Source of the DNA: Deltaproteobacteria bacterium
GTDB lineage: Bacteria > Desulfobacterota > DSM-4660 > Desulfatiglandales > B25-G16
DNA length: 5,820 nucleotides
NCBI GenBank assembly: GCA_020355145.1
Contig: CP070660.1
Location: 1,076,877-1,082,696 of the forward strand
Direction of reading: 5' to 3'
The position numbers and the translations under genes are program-made. This document shows positions 1-5,820 of this stretch, in pieces. The notes beneath the pieces are model-generated. The model saw only the letters and a list, made by a program, of their open reading frames with translations. It was not told the origin of the DNA and made no database searches. Numbering within the stretch: position 1 is the stretch's first letter; each line of letters opens with the position of its first letter.

Positions 1-3000
1 ACAACCGATTTATCTTTAACGGTAACAAGATCCTGTGTTGTTGCAGTGGCAAACCTGTTTATCACATCTGCAAATCTATCTAAGGGATGACCGGTGATAT
101 AAAATCCGAGAGATTCCTTTTCCCTCCGTAACTTTTCATCATCCGCCCATTCATCAATATCTTTGAACTCAACTGCTGTCCCTTTGTCCTTAGATGCGAA
201 AAGGTCAAACATATTCAGCTGATTTGGGTCTTCACTAATCCCGCCAAAGGCGATAACATCAGTCAGGGAGGCAAAAAGTCTGGATCTAAAGACACCGGTA
301 AAATCAAAGGCACCGCACTGGATCAAGCCTTCCAACACCCTCTTGTTAACCTTTGATTTATCTACCCTTCTGCAAAAATCCGTAAGCGACTCAAAATGTC
401 CTTTCCTTTCCCTCTCGTGAACAATCGCCTCTACAGCCTTAACACCTACATTCTTTACTGCAGCCAGACCAAAGCGGATACCCTCCCCAACAACAGCGAA
501 ATTTACCTGACTCTCGTTGATATCCGGAGGAAGTATAGGTATACCCATTTCCTTGCACTCCGCGATGTTTTTGATGGTCTTATCTTGGCTTCCCATATCC
601 TCTGTTAGTAAGGCAGCCATGAACTGCACTGGATAGTGGGCCTTGAGATAGGCAGTCCAATACGCTATCATGGCATAAGCCACTGAATGGGATTTATTAA
701 AACCATAACCCCCAAATTTTTCTATCAACTCATAAACATGTCTCGCCTTATTAATATCTGATCTATTCTGATTTGCGCCTGCCAAGAAACGCTCTTTTTG
801 CCTTGCCATTTCACCTGACTTCTTTTTGCTAATAGCCTCCCGCAATACGTCCGCCTCAGCGAGGGTATAGTTGGCCATCATCTGGGCGATTCGCATAACC
901 TGCTCCTGATAAACAATAACCCCGTATGTCTCACTCAGGATCTCTTCCAGTTGAGGCAATGGAAAGGTTATCTTAATCTCGCCATGTTTCCTTTTGGTAA
1001 AATCATCAATCATATTGCTACCCAAGGGACCCGGCCTATAAAGTGCAACTGATGCAACGATATCCTCAAAAACACCTGGCTTGAGGTTCCTAAGAAGCTC
1101 TTTCATGCCATGACTTTCCAGCTGAAATATACCTGTAGTCTTACCCTCACTGATTAGCCTAAATGTTTCGCTATCTCCTATTCCTATTTCATCTAAATTA
1201 ACAAGGTTGCCAGTTGTCTCCTTTATAAGGTCCAATGTATCCTGGATAACAGTCAAGGTCTTAAGCCCTAAAAAATCAAATTTAATCAGCCCAAGCTGCG
1301 CTACCTGATCCATAGTATACTGGGTCATGACCTCTCCCTTTGGTCCTTTAAACAAGGGTAGATATTCAACCAGAGGTCTATCAGATATGACTATACCAGA
1401 GGCATGGGTCGAGGCATGTCTTGCTAAACCCTCTAAGGATCTGCTAATCCTTAAAAGCCTTCTTTCATCATCCGTTCCCTCTTCCATTGCCTTTAGCTGT
1501 GGCTCTGCCTCTATTGCCTCATCCAAGGTAACATTAATGCCTTCTGGAATAAGTTTGGCAATTCTATCAGCCTCTGCATAGGACATATTGAGAGAGCGAC
1601 CTACATCTCTTATAACAGCCCGAGCCTTCATGGTGCCAAAGGTTATTATCTGGGAGACGTTTTCCCTTCCATATTTTTTACTGACATAATCAATGACCCT
1701 GTCCCTGTTCTTGATACAAAAATCTATATCAATATCAGGCATACTTATCCGACCCGGGTTTAGAAAGCGCTCAAACAGGAGGCCATGTTTGATTGGATCA
1801 ATATCGGTAATTTTAAGCGCATAGGCTGTAAGGGAGCCGGCAGCCGATCCTCTACCAGGGCCAACAGGAATACCTGACTTCCTTGCATAGTCTATGAAAT
1901 CTGCAACGATCAAGAAATAACCTGCAAAACCCATCTCGCTAATCGTTTTAAGTTCATATGCCAAACGATCCCCATATTGTTTCTTTAACTCAGTGGATAA
2001 GGACCCCTCAAGGGCCTCTTTTCGAACCAGTGTCTTCTCCAGGCCTTCACTGGCCTCTTTCTCTAATTTTTCCTCCAGGCTAATATTCCCAGGCACCTGA
2101 AAAATAGGGTATTTATACTGGCCAAATTTCATCTCATAGTGACACCTCTTGGCTATCTTTTGGGTATTATCCAGGCCAGCCGGAAATTCATCCAAATCAA
2201 GTGCCATTTCTGCCCTGGATTTAAAATAGAACTCATCAGTGGAAAATCTTAGCCTATTGGGATCATCAAAACTCTTTCCTGTTTGAATGCACAATAGTAT
2301 ATCATGGGCTTCAGCATCCTCCTTATTTAAATAATGACAGTCATTAGTGGCAACCAAGGGGATAGACAGCTCCTGGGCCAACTCCTTTAAAGACCTGTTA
2401 ACAACAATCTGTTCAGGCATTTTATTGGCCATTACCTCTAAATAAAACCGGTCATTGTCAAATATCGATGCCAGCTCAAGTGCGCACCTTTTGGCATCCT
2501 CTGCCCTTCCGATCTTTAGAAAATAGGGAACATGGCCCTTGAGACATGCCGATAGGGCAATTAATCCTGCATTATATTCCCTTAAGATCTCCATATCTAT
2601 CCTGGGATGATAATAAAAACCCTCCAGATTACCCAATGTGACAAGCCTGCTCAGATTCCTGTAACCTGTCTCATCCATGACAAGAAGAACCAGGTGATAT
2701 GCATTTGGCTGACCATCAGGTGAGGGTGATCTATCTTTCCTGCTGCCAGGGGCTATGTATACCTCGCAGCCGATTATAGGTTTGATCCCAGCCTTAATAG
2801 CCTGTGAGTAAAATTCCACTGCCCCAAACATGTTCCCATGATCAGTTATTGCCACCGCCTCCATGCCAAGACCAGTGGCATTTTTTAGCATTTTATTTAT
2901 CCTGATGGCCCCGTCAAGCAAGCTGAATTCAGTGTGAAGGTGTAAGTGAGCAAAGGAGGATTGGTCCATTTCTATGGATTTATTTTTAGGTTCTGTTGAC

Positions 3001-3002
3001 AT
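1..3002 (-). CDS. dnaE: DNA polymerase III alpha subunit, C-terminus cut off by window edge
   Basis: This is the replicative DNA polymerase catalytic subunit; about 1000 residues are present and no stop is reached before the left edge. The PHP domain comes first (HLHLHTEF at 19-26, TDHGN at 53-57, GCEVY at 78-82, TNDCHY at 219-224). The polymerase core follows, with GPGRGS at 381-386, the catalytic PDIDIDF at 422-428, and the third metal-binding Asp in KFDFLGLKT (D576). GYGFNKSHS lies near residue 765 and a helix-hairpin-helix (AAVKNVG) near 847. QLNMF at 928-932 matches the clamp-binding position of E. coli alpha. The OB-fold and tau-binding region lie outside the window. I chose the ATG at 3002 because the frame is closed further upstream; an in-frame ATG at 2969 gives an N-terminus closer to the family norm. 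Neither has a good ribosome binding site. The gene diverges from the receiver-rarA pair. Confidence 0.97.
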   Translation of the reverse strand, partial: MSTEPKNKSIEMDQSSFAHLHLHTEFSLLDGAIRINKMLKNATGLGMEAVAITDHGNMFGAVEFYSQAIKAGIKPIIGCEVYIAPGSRKDRSPSPDGQPNAYHLVLLVMDETGYRNLSRLVTLGNLEGFYYHPRIDMEILREYNAGLIALSACLKGHVPYFLKIGRAEDAKRCALELASIFDNDRFYLEVMANKMPEQIVVNRSLKELAQELSIPLVATNDCHYLNKEDAEAHDILLCIQTGKSFDDPNRLRFSTDEFYFKSRAEMALDLDEFPAGLDNTQKIAKRCHYEMKFGQYKYPIFQVPGNISLEEKLEKEASEGLEKTLVRKEALEGSLSTELKKQYGDRLAYELKTISEMGFAGYFLIVADFIDYARKSGIPVGPGRGSAAGSLTAYALKITDIDPIKHGLLFERFLNPGRISMPDIDIDFCIKNRDRVIDYVSKKYGRENVSQIITFGTMKARAVIRDVGRSLNMSYAEADRIAKLIPEGINVTLDEAIEAEPQLKAMEEGTDDERRLLRISRSLEGLARHASTHASGIVISDRPLVEYLPLFKGPKGEVMTQYTMDQVAQLGLIKFDFLGLKTLTVIQDTLDLIKETTGNLVNLDEIGIGDSETFRLISEGKTTGIFQLESHGMKELLRNLKPGVFEDIVASVALYRPGPLGSNMIDDFTKRKHGEIKITFPLPQLEEILSETYGVIVYQEQVMRIAQMMANYTLAEADVLREAISKKKSGEMARQKERFLAGANQNRSDINKARHVYELIEKFGGYGFNKSHSVAYAMIAYWTAYLKAHYPVQFMAALLTEDMGSQDKTIKNIAECKEMGIPILPPDINESQVNFAVVGEGIRFGLAAVKNVGVKAVEAIVHERERKGHFESLTDFCRRVDKSKVNKRVLEGLIQCGAFDFTGVFRSRLFASLTDVIAFGGISEDPNQLNMFDLFASKDKGTAVEFKDIDEWADDEKLRREKESLGFYITGHPLDRFADVINRFATATTQDLVTVKDKSV

Positions 3003-3025
3003 ATATGTTTGACGAACTCTATTAA
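2996..3025 (+). promoter_or_regulatory. Possible sigma70-like promoter firing into the spacer
   Basis: TTGACA at 2996-3001 is a perfect -35 consensus. It is followed after 18 bases by TATTAA at 3020-3025, a 4/6 match to the -10 box. The -35 box overlaps the first codons of dnaE and points away from it. If real, it would give a long untranslated leader to the receiver-rarA unit or a separate short transcript. The start codon of dnaE lies within the perfect palindrome ACATATATGT at 2999-3008, so the two transcription units could interfere. AT-rich spacers often contain such matches by chance, so confidence is low. Confidence 0.22.
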
Positions 3026-3262
3026 ATTAGATAAGTTTAAAATGCTAGTTAGCTATCAGTAGCTAGAAAAAAAGAAAACTGCCAGATGTTAGTCGGGGTA
3101 TTTTTCGAGTTATCATAAGGTAAAGAAAACATAGCTTCAAGTCTTTTTAGATGAAAAACCTTGCAATTTTCTGAGGATTATTCAGCCAAAATAAATCCCT
3201 TTTGAGACAGACTGCGAAGAAGGTAGTGAGCTATTGGCTATTTATCCTTCTATCTCTATCAA

Positions 3263-3280
3263 ACTTTAGTTCATTTTAAA
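3263..3280. repeat. Dispersed ACTTTAG repeat, copy 1
   Basis: This 18-base sequence, ACTTTAGTTCATTTTAAA, matches 5498-5515 at 17 of 18 positions; the only difference is a T for a C. Both copies lie upstream of plus-strand genes. Its function is unknown: it could be an operator-like site or a piece of a lineage-specific dispersed repeat. Confidence 0.6.
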
Positions 3281-3367
3281 CCCTGGCCCAGTCCTGGCCT
3301 ATAGGTTAAGTAGGTTAACTCAAGCACGTACTGGCTTATAGACTTAGTGGGCTGATTAAAGCACATA

Positions 3368-3379
3368 CCGCCAGGGCGG
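3368..3379. repeat. Short GC-rich palindrome
   Basis: CCGCC, a two-base AG centre, then GGCGG form a perfect 5-bp inverted repeat in an otherwise AT-rich spacer. The loop is too short for a stable RNA hairpin with all five pairs, and no T-run follows, so it is not a terminator. It may be a small repetitive palindrome or a protein-binding site. Confidence 0.35.
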
Positions 3380-3384
3380 GCTTT

Positions 3385-3401
3385 AGGCACTTTAGTCCAC
3401 T
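3385..3401. repeat. Dispersed ACTTTAG repeat, copy 2
   Basis: AGGCACTTTAGTCCACT belongs to the same repeat family. Its last 14 bases match 5497-5510 at 13 of 14 positions, and its first ten (AGGCACTTTA) recur exactly at 5477-5486. It lies 27 bases upstream of the preferred receiver start codon, close enough to affect transcription or translation initiation, but no function can be assigned from sequence alone. Confidence 0.5.
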
Positions 3402-3428
3402 ATTCTTTCTCCAAGGTTGGATTTACTA

Positions 3429-3833
3429 ATGAGAGAGGTTGTAAAAAGGAGGGAAAAAGAGGCCATTATCCTCGTAATTGTCTATGAACATATAATTAGG
3501 GGTATATTGGCCAGGATGCTGGTAGCCAAAGGTTATAAGGTGGTTACCTGTTCAGTAGGCCTTGACGGGATAAGAAAATTTGAAAAGGGGAAGGGAAAGT
3601 TTGGCCTGGTTATGATTGATATCCGACTGCCTGGTATAGATGGTTTGCGTATAGCAAAAAAGATCAAGAAAATCAGTCAAAAGACACCCATTATACTGAT
3701 TAAAGGGTGGGATAAAGGACTGGATACTGAGGGGTTAAAAGACAGTGGTGTCGATTTCCTTATTAGTAAACCCCTTTACATGGAGAAGACATTAAATCTT
3801 GTGGAAAATGCCATGGTAACTGTTCACAAGTGA
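3429..3833 (+). CDS. Stand-alone receiver-domain protein with degenerate active site
   Basis: This 134-residue protein is a single CheY-like receiver with no output domain. The fold is visible as a first strand (IILVIV, 13-18), a helix ending in GYKV, the phospho-site strand with MIDIRLPGIDG (acceptor D64), a fourth strand (PIILIKG) and the terminal SKP (K114-P115). The acidic pair that binds Mg2+ in active receivers is replaced by V18-Y19, and the usual Thr/Ser after strand 4 is K92. Normal phosphorylation is therefore doubtful, and it may act as a constitutive protein-binding module. The ATG at 3429 is preferred; a TTG at 3417 would add four residues. A strong AAGGAGGG at 3446-3453 lies inside the frame, 11 bases before an in-frame ATT. 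The gene ends 56 bases before the rarA ATG, so co-transcription is likely. Confidence 0.85.
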   Translation: MREVVKRREKEAIILVIVYEHIIRGILARMLVAKGYKVVTCSVGLDGIRKFEKGKGKFGLVMIDIRLPGIDGLRIAKKIKKISQKTPIILIKGWDKGLDTEGLKDSGVDFLISKPLYMEKTLNLVENAMVTVHK

Positions 3834-3876
3834 TGTTTTAGAAGGGGGTGAGGGCATACAAGCAATGGAGATGGAT

Positions 3877-3881
3877 GGAGG
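3877..3881 (+). promoter_or_regulatory. Ribosome binding site that fixes the rarA start
   Basis: GGAGG ends eight bases before the ATG at 3890, an ideal arrangement. The upstream in-frame candidates are poorer: GTG at 3848 has its purine run almost touching the codon, and ATG at 3875 has GGAG only four bases away. This site therefore supports translation beginning at 3890. Confidence 0.65.
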
Positions 3882-3889
3882 ATGAGGTA

Positions 3890-5194
3890 ATGGATCTTAA
3901 AACTACCCCTCTTGCTACCAGGATGAGACCAGAAAGGATTGAGGATATATTGGGCCAGGACCACATCCTTGGCCCATCAAGGCCATTAAGGAGGTCGCTT
4001 GAGACGGGTAATCTATTTTCCATAATATTCTGGGGACCACCAGGTTCCGGCAAAACAACCATTGCAAGACTGATAGCAAAATACACTAATTCCCCTTTTG
4101 AATCATTCTCGGCAGTGCTCTCTGGTGTCAGGGAGTTAAGGGAAATAATCGCCTCAGCAAAAAAGACCTATAAATATGATCTAAAACCGACCATCCTCTT
4201 TGTCGATGAGATTCATCGCTTTAATAAGGCCCAACAGGATGCATTTCTCCCCCATGTGGAAAGTGGTCTGATTACTCTCATTGGAGCTACCACTCAGAAT
4301 CCATCATTTGAGGTTATTCCGCCTCTGCTTTCAAGGACAAGGGTCATGACCATAAAACCATTAGACGGTAAGGATATGGCCACAATCTTGAAAAGGGCCC
4401 TTAAGGACAAAAAGAGGGGGCTCGGAGATGTAAATATCGAGATCCAAGAAGATGCCTTGCAATATATCATAGACATCTCCCACGGAGATGCCCGGATAGC
4501 CCTTAATAACTTGGAGTCGGCCAACTATTTTGTTCAACCGGATAAGGACAATAAGAGGATATTGAACATGGCTACTGTGGCAGCCGCCTTGAATAAAAAA
4601 CCCCTCATATATGACAAAGATGGGGAGGAACACTACAACCTTATATCCGCTCTTCATAAAAGCATGAGGGGAGGTGATCCCCAGGCCTCCATCTACTGGC
4701 TCTATAGGATGCTGAAGGCAGGTGAGGACCCACTTTTTATAGGTAGACGACTAATTCGATTTGCATCTGAGGATATTGGTCTGGCCAATCCTAAGGCCCT
4801 TGAGATAGCCTTAACCGCCTACCAGGCCTGGGAAAGGGTAGGTCCGCCAGAGGCGGAGCTCTCCCTTGTCCAGGCAGTGGTTTATTTAGCTACAGCACCA
4901 AAGAGCAATTCCCTGTATATAGCGGAGAAATCCGTAAAAAAGGAGATTGAGGAATCAGGGCCTCAGCCTGTACCTCTGCACCTAAGGAATGCCCCAACAA
5001 AACTGATGAGAGATATGGGCTATGGCAAAGGCTATATTTATCCTCATGATTACCCCGATAGCCGGATAAGACAAGAGTATCTCCCCGAAAAAATTAGCGG
5101 AAGGATATTCTATCGGCCTAGTGATAGGGCATTTGAAAAAGAGATACAAAGGAGGATGGCAGACAAGAAGAAGCCTGAGGATTCCAATAAGTGA
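3890..5194 (+). CDS. rarA: Replication-associated recombination protein A (AAA+ ATPase)
   Basis: RarA (MgsA, Mgs1/WRNIP1 family) is a clamp-loader-like AAA+ ATPase acting on stalled replication forks and single-strand gaps. From the ATG at 3890 it has 434 residues, similar to E. coli and Bacillus homologues. After LATRMRP (8-14) come Walker A GPPGSGKT (49-56, K55), Walker B LFVDE (103-107) continuing into the family signature HRFNKAQQDAFLP (109-121), and the sensor 1 region GATTQNPSF (132-140). LLSRTR (146-151) contains the probable arginine finger, and GDARIALNNLE is the sensor 2 helix. The C-terminal oligomerisation region shows NLISALHKSMRG, ASEDIG, VYLATAPKSN and HLRNAPTKLM. No key residue is missing. 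An in-frame GTG at 3848 would add 14 residues, but the GGAGG favours 3890. It follows the receiver gene closely and probably shares its promoter. Confidence 0.97.
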   Translation: MDLKTTPLATRMRPERIEDILGQDHILGPSRPLRRSLETGNLFSIIFWGPPGSGKTTIARLIAKYTNSPFESFSAVLSGVRELREIIASAKKTYKYDLKPTILFVDEIHRFNKAQQDAFLPHVESGLITLIGATTQNPSFEVIPPLLSRTRVMTIKPLDGKDMATILKRALKDKKRGLGDVNIEIQEDALQYIIDISHGDARIALNNLESANYFVQPDKDNKRILNMATVAAALNKKPLIYDKDGEEHYNLISALHKSMRGGDPQASIYWLYRMLKAGEDPLFIGRRLIRFASEDIGLANPKALEIALTAYQAWERVGPPEAELSLVQAVVYLATAPKSNSLYIAEKSVKKEIEESGPQPVPLHLRNAPTKLMRDMGYGKGYIYPHDYPDSRIRQEYLPEKISGRIFYRPSDRAFEKEIQRRMADKKKPEDSNK

Positions 5195-5291
5195 TCTGGG
5201 ATATCCTAAGGGATAGAATGAAATTAGCCGTCCATATAAGCTAATATCCTAAAATTTATGTCAATTTTTGTTGTTAAATCAGGCTCTGCTG
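5195..5291 (+). terminator. Weak hairpins after rarA, possible terminator
   Basis: Two small inverted repeats follow the rarA stop. TATCC and GGATA flank a four-base loop near 5200-5216, and ATTAGC (5223-5228) pairs perfectly with GCTAAT (5240-5245) across an 11-base loop. AT-rich sequence with a TTTTTGTTGTT stretch begins some 20 bases beyond the second stem. Neither is a classic intrinsic terminator because the stems are AT-rich and the T-run is displaced. No coding frame is seen here. Confidence 0.2.
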
Positions 5292-5459
5292 CTTCGAAAT
5301 TCGAAGTCCTAAACCCGAAATACGAAATAATATCGAAATATAAATGTTCAAAATTCGAAACCGCCAAAAGCCTTCCTTGATTCGGGCGAAGGATTCTAGC
5401 CTTAGAACATTCGAATTTTAGTCATTCGAATTTGCTTCGAATTTCGATATTCGAAATTA
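5292..5459. repeat. TTCGAA-rich imperfect inverted repeat element
   Basis: Seven copies of TTCGAA occur between 5293 and 5455, plus many CGAAA variants. Local near-perfect palindromes mark both ends: CTTCGAAATTCGAAG at 5292-5306 and AATTTCGATATTCGAAATT at 5440-5458. The left part (from TCCTAA at about 5307) and the reverse complement of the right part (TCCTAATTTCGAA, read back from about 5463) align imperfectly over some 55-60 bases, so the whole could fold into a long branched stem. The centre, 5371-5392, has a CCTTC/GAAGG stem. No coding capacity is visible. It resembles a non-autonomous palindromic repeat, but terminal direct repeats from an insertion event are not evident. Confidence 0.7.
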
Positions 5460-5476
5460 GGATTTTTCTGCTGACT

Positions 5477-5516
5477 AGGCACTTTAAACTTTAGCTCACT
5501 TTAGTTCACTTTAAAG
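5477..5516. repeat. ACTTTA repeat cluster upstream of the radical SAM gene
   Basis: Four ACTTTA units begin at 5481, 5488, 5498 and 5509, the last three spaced by 10 and 11 bases, about one helical turn. The segment 5498-5515 matches 3263-3280 at 17 of 18 positions, and AGGCACTTTA (5477-5486) recurs at 3385-3394. The cluster ends three bases before the GTG start codon, where the Shine-Dalgarno sequence would normally be. It may be a regulatory array or a dispersed repeat that happens to abut the gene. Confidence 0.6.
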
Positions 5517-5518
5517 CG

Positions 5519-5820
5519 GTGAAGCCCTCTTATCTTCAGTTATACAAAGAAGGTCTACTCCAAAAAAGGGTGGAAGAAGCTACTAAGTTGTTGAGGGAAT
5601 GTTGTCTTTGTCCCAGGCAGTGTGCAGTTGACCGTTTAGAGGACGATAAAGGGTTTTGCAAAACTGGTAGAAGGGCAAAGGTTGCAAGCTATCATGCCCA
5701 TTTTGGAGAGGAGGCACCCCTGGTTGGCAGGTTCGGTTCAGGGACCATCTTTTTCAGTTTTTGCAATCTCCGCTGCTCTTTCTGTCAGAACTATGAGATA
5801 AGCCATCTGGGCGAGGGAGT
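5519..5820 (+). CDS. PflX-like radical SAM protein, N-terminal part only
   Basis: The first 100 residues of a radical SAM enzyme of the PflX type (COG1313, related to pyruvate formate-lyase activating enzymes) run off the right edge. The [4Fe-4S]/SAM-binding CxxxCxxC motif is CNLRCSFC at 82-89, within the family-typical GTIFFSFCNLRCSFCQNYEI. Before it lies a second cysteine group: C28, C29, C31, C35 (CCLCPRQC) and C47 (GFCKTGR), typical of this family and a candidate auxiliary metal or cluster site. HFGEEAPLVGR (61-71) is also family-typical. The substrate is unknown. The GTG at 5519 is the only plausible start, since the frame is closed by a TAG near 5492 and no other start codon intervenes; it yields the expected PSYLQLYKEG beginning. 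No Shine-Dalgarno sequence precedes it. Confidence 0.9.
   Translation, partial: MKPSYLQLYKEGLLQKRVEEATKLLRECCLCPRQCAVDRLEDDKGFCKTGRRAKVASYHAHFGEEAPLVGRFGSGTIFFSFCNLRCSFCQNYEISHLGEG

Larger units (their letters stand above)
3003..3416. other. Divergent intergenic spacer between dnaE and the receiver gene
   Basis: This spacer of roughly 410 bases contains no convincing coding frame. It must hold the dnaE promoter on the minus strand and a promoter for the receiver-rarA unit on the plus strand, but neither is unambiguous. The best plus-strand box pair lies at its dnaE edge. A weaker pair, TTGGCT at 3234-3239 and TATCAA at 3257-3262 with a 17-base spacer, could serve the receiver gene. The right half carries two copies of an ACTTTAG-type repeat also found before the radical SAM gene, the direct repeat AGGTTAA (twice near 3302-3320), and a short GC palindrome at 3368-3379. 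No T-tract terminator hairpin was found in it. Confidence 0.7.

Noticed and set aside
396..608. Short plus-strand open frame opposite dnaE
   Set aside because: It lies wholly within the antisense of the well-supported dnaE reading frame, has no recognisable domain and no ribosome binding site.
1327..1581. Serine-rich plus-strand open frame opposite dnaE
   Set aside because: Antisense shadow of the dnaE polymerase core; its composition follows from the codons of the real gene.
3048..3075. TAGCT/AGCTA hairpin beside an A-rich run upstream of dnaE
   Set aside because: The stem has only five AT-rich pairs, and the A-run follows it on the plus strand, so on the minus strand the T-run precedes it. 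It is in the wrong order for a terminator of either strand.
3181..3240. AGCCAA/TTGGCT inverted repeat with a 44-base interior
   Set aside because: Six pairs across a long unstructured interior are easily expected by chance; no aptamer-like or riboswitch features were seen.
3838..4657. Three minus-strand open frames opposite rarA
   Set aside because: All overlap the strongly conserved AAA+ domain coding region on the plus strand and show no family resemblance.
4843..4857. Perfect inverted repeat TCCGCCAGAGGCGGA inside rarA
   Set aside because: It resembles the palindrome at 3368-3379 and could be mistaken for an inserted repeat. However, it encodes PPEAE of the conserved VGPPEAEL stretch of RarA, so protein conservation explains it.
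5292..5516. CRISPR-like repetition after rarA
   Set aside because: The repeated units are six to eighteen bases, irregularly spaced and partly inverted, without constant repeats separated by unique spacers.

Overview
The window is about 5.8 kb of a moderately AT-rich bacterial chromosome. It holds a partial DNA replication gene on the minus strand, a divergent plus-strand pair, and the start of a further plus-strand gene. Gene content and protein character suggest an anaerobic, Gram-negative-like bacterium, perhaps of the Desulfobacterota (former Deltaproteobacteria). That placement is an impression from the proteins and the intergenic repeats, not a demonstrated assignment.

Layout. From 1 to 3002 (minus) lies most of dnaE, the catalytic alpha subunit of DNA polymerase III. 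The PHP domain, polymerase core, helix-hairpin-helix region and clamp-binding motif are inside; the C-terminal OB-fold and tau-binding regions lie off the left edge. From 3003 to 3416 is a non-coding divergent spacer. From 3429 to 3833 (plus) is a small stand-alone receiver-domain protein that keeps the phospho-acceptor Asp and the Lys-Pro but has lost the metal-binding acidic pair. From 3890 to 5194 (plus) is rarA (mgsA), a AAA+ ATPase of stalled replication forks, probably co-transcribed with the receiver gene. From 5195 to 5518 is a second non-coding spacer, largely filled by a TTCGAA-rich imperfect inverted repeat and an ACTTTA-type repeat cluster. From 5519 to the right edge (plus) is the N-terminal third or so of a PflX-like (COG1313) radical SAM protein.

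How the genes relate. DnaE and RarA both act at the replication fork, so the left two thirds is a replication and replication-repair neighbourhood. A degenerate receiver sits between them, possibly translated from the same message as RarA. The radical SAM gene is separated from rarA by repeats and is probably an independent transcription unit.

The least ordinary items are the pseudo-receiver next to rarA, the TTCGAA-rich inverted repeat, and an 18-bp sequence found 17/18 identical upstream of both plus-strand units. No CRISPR array, tRNA, rRNA, insertion sequence or clear prophage signal was seen, and I found nothing that amounts to a complete new defence or metabolic system.
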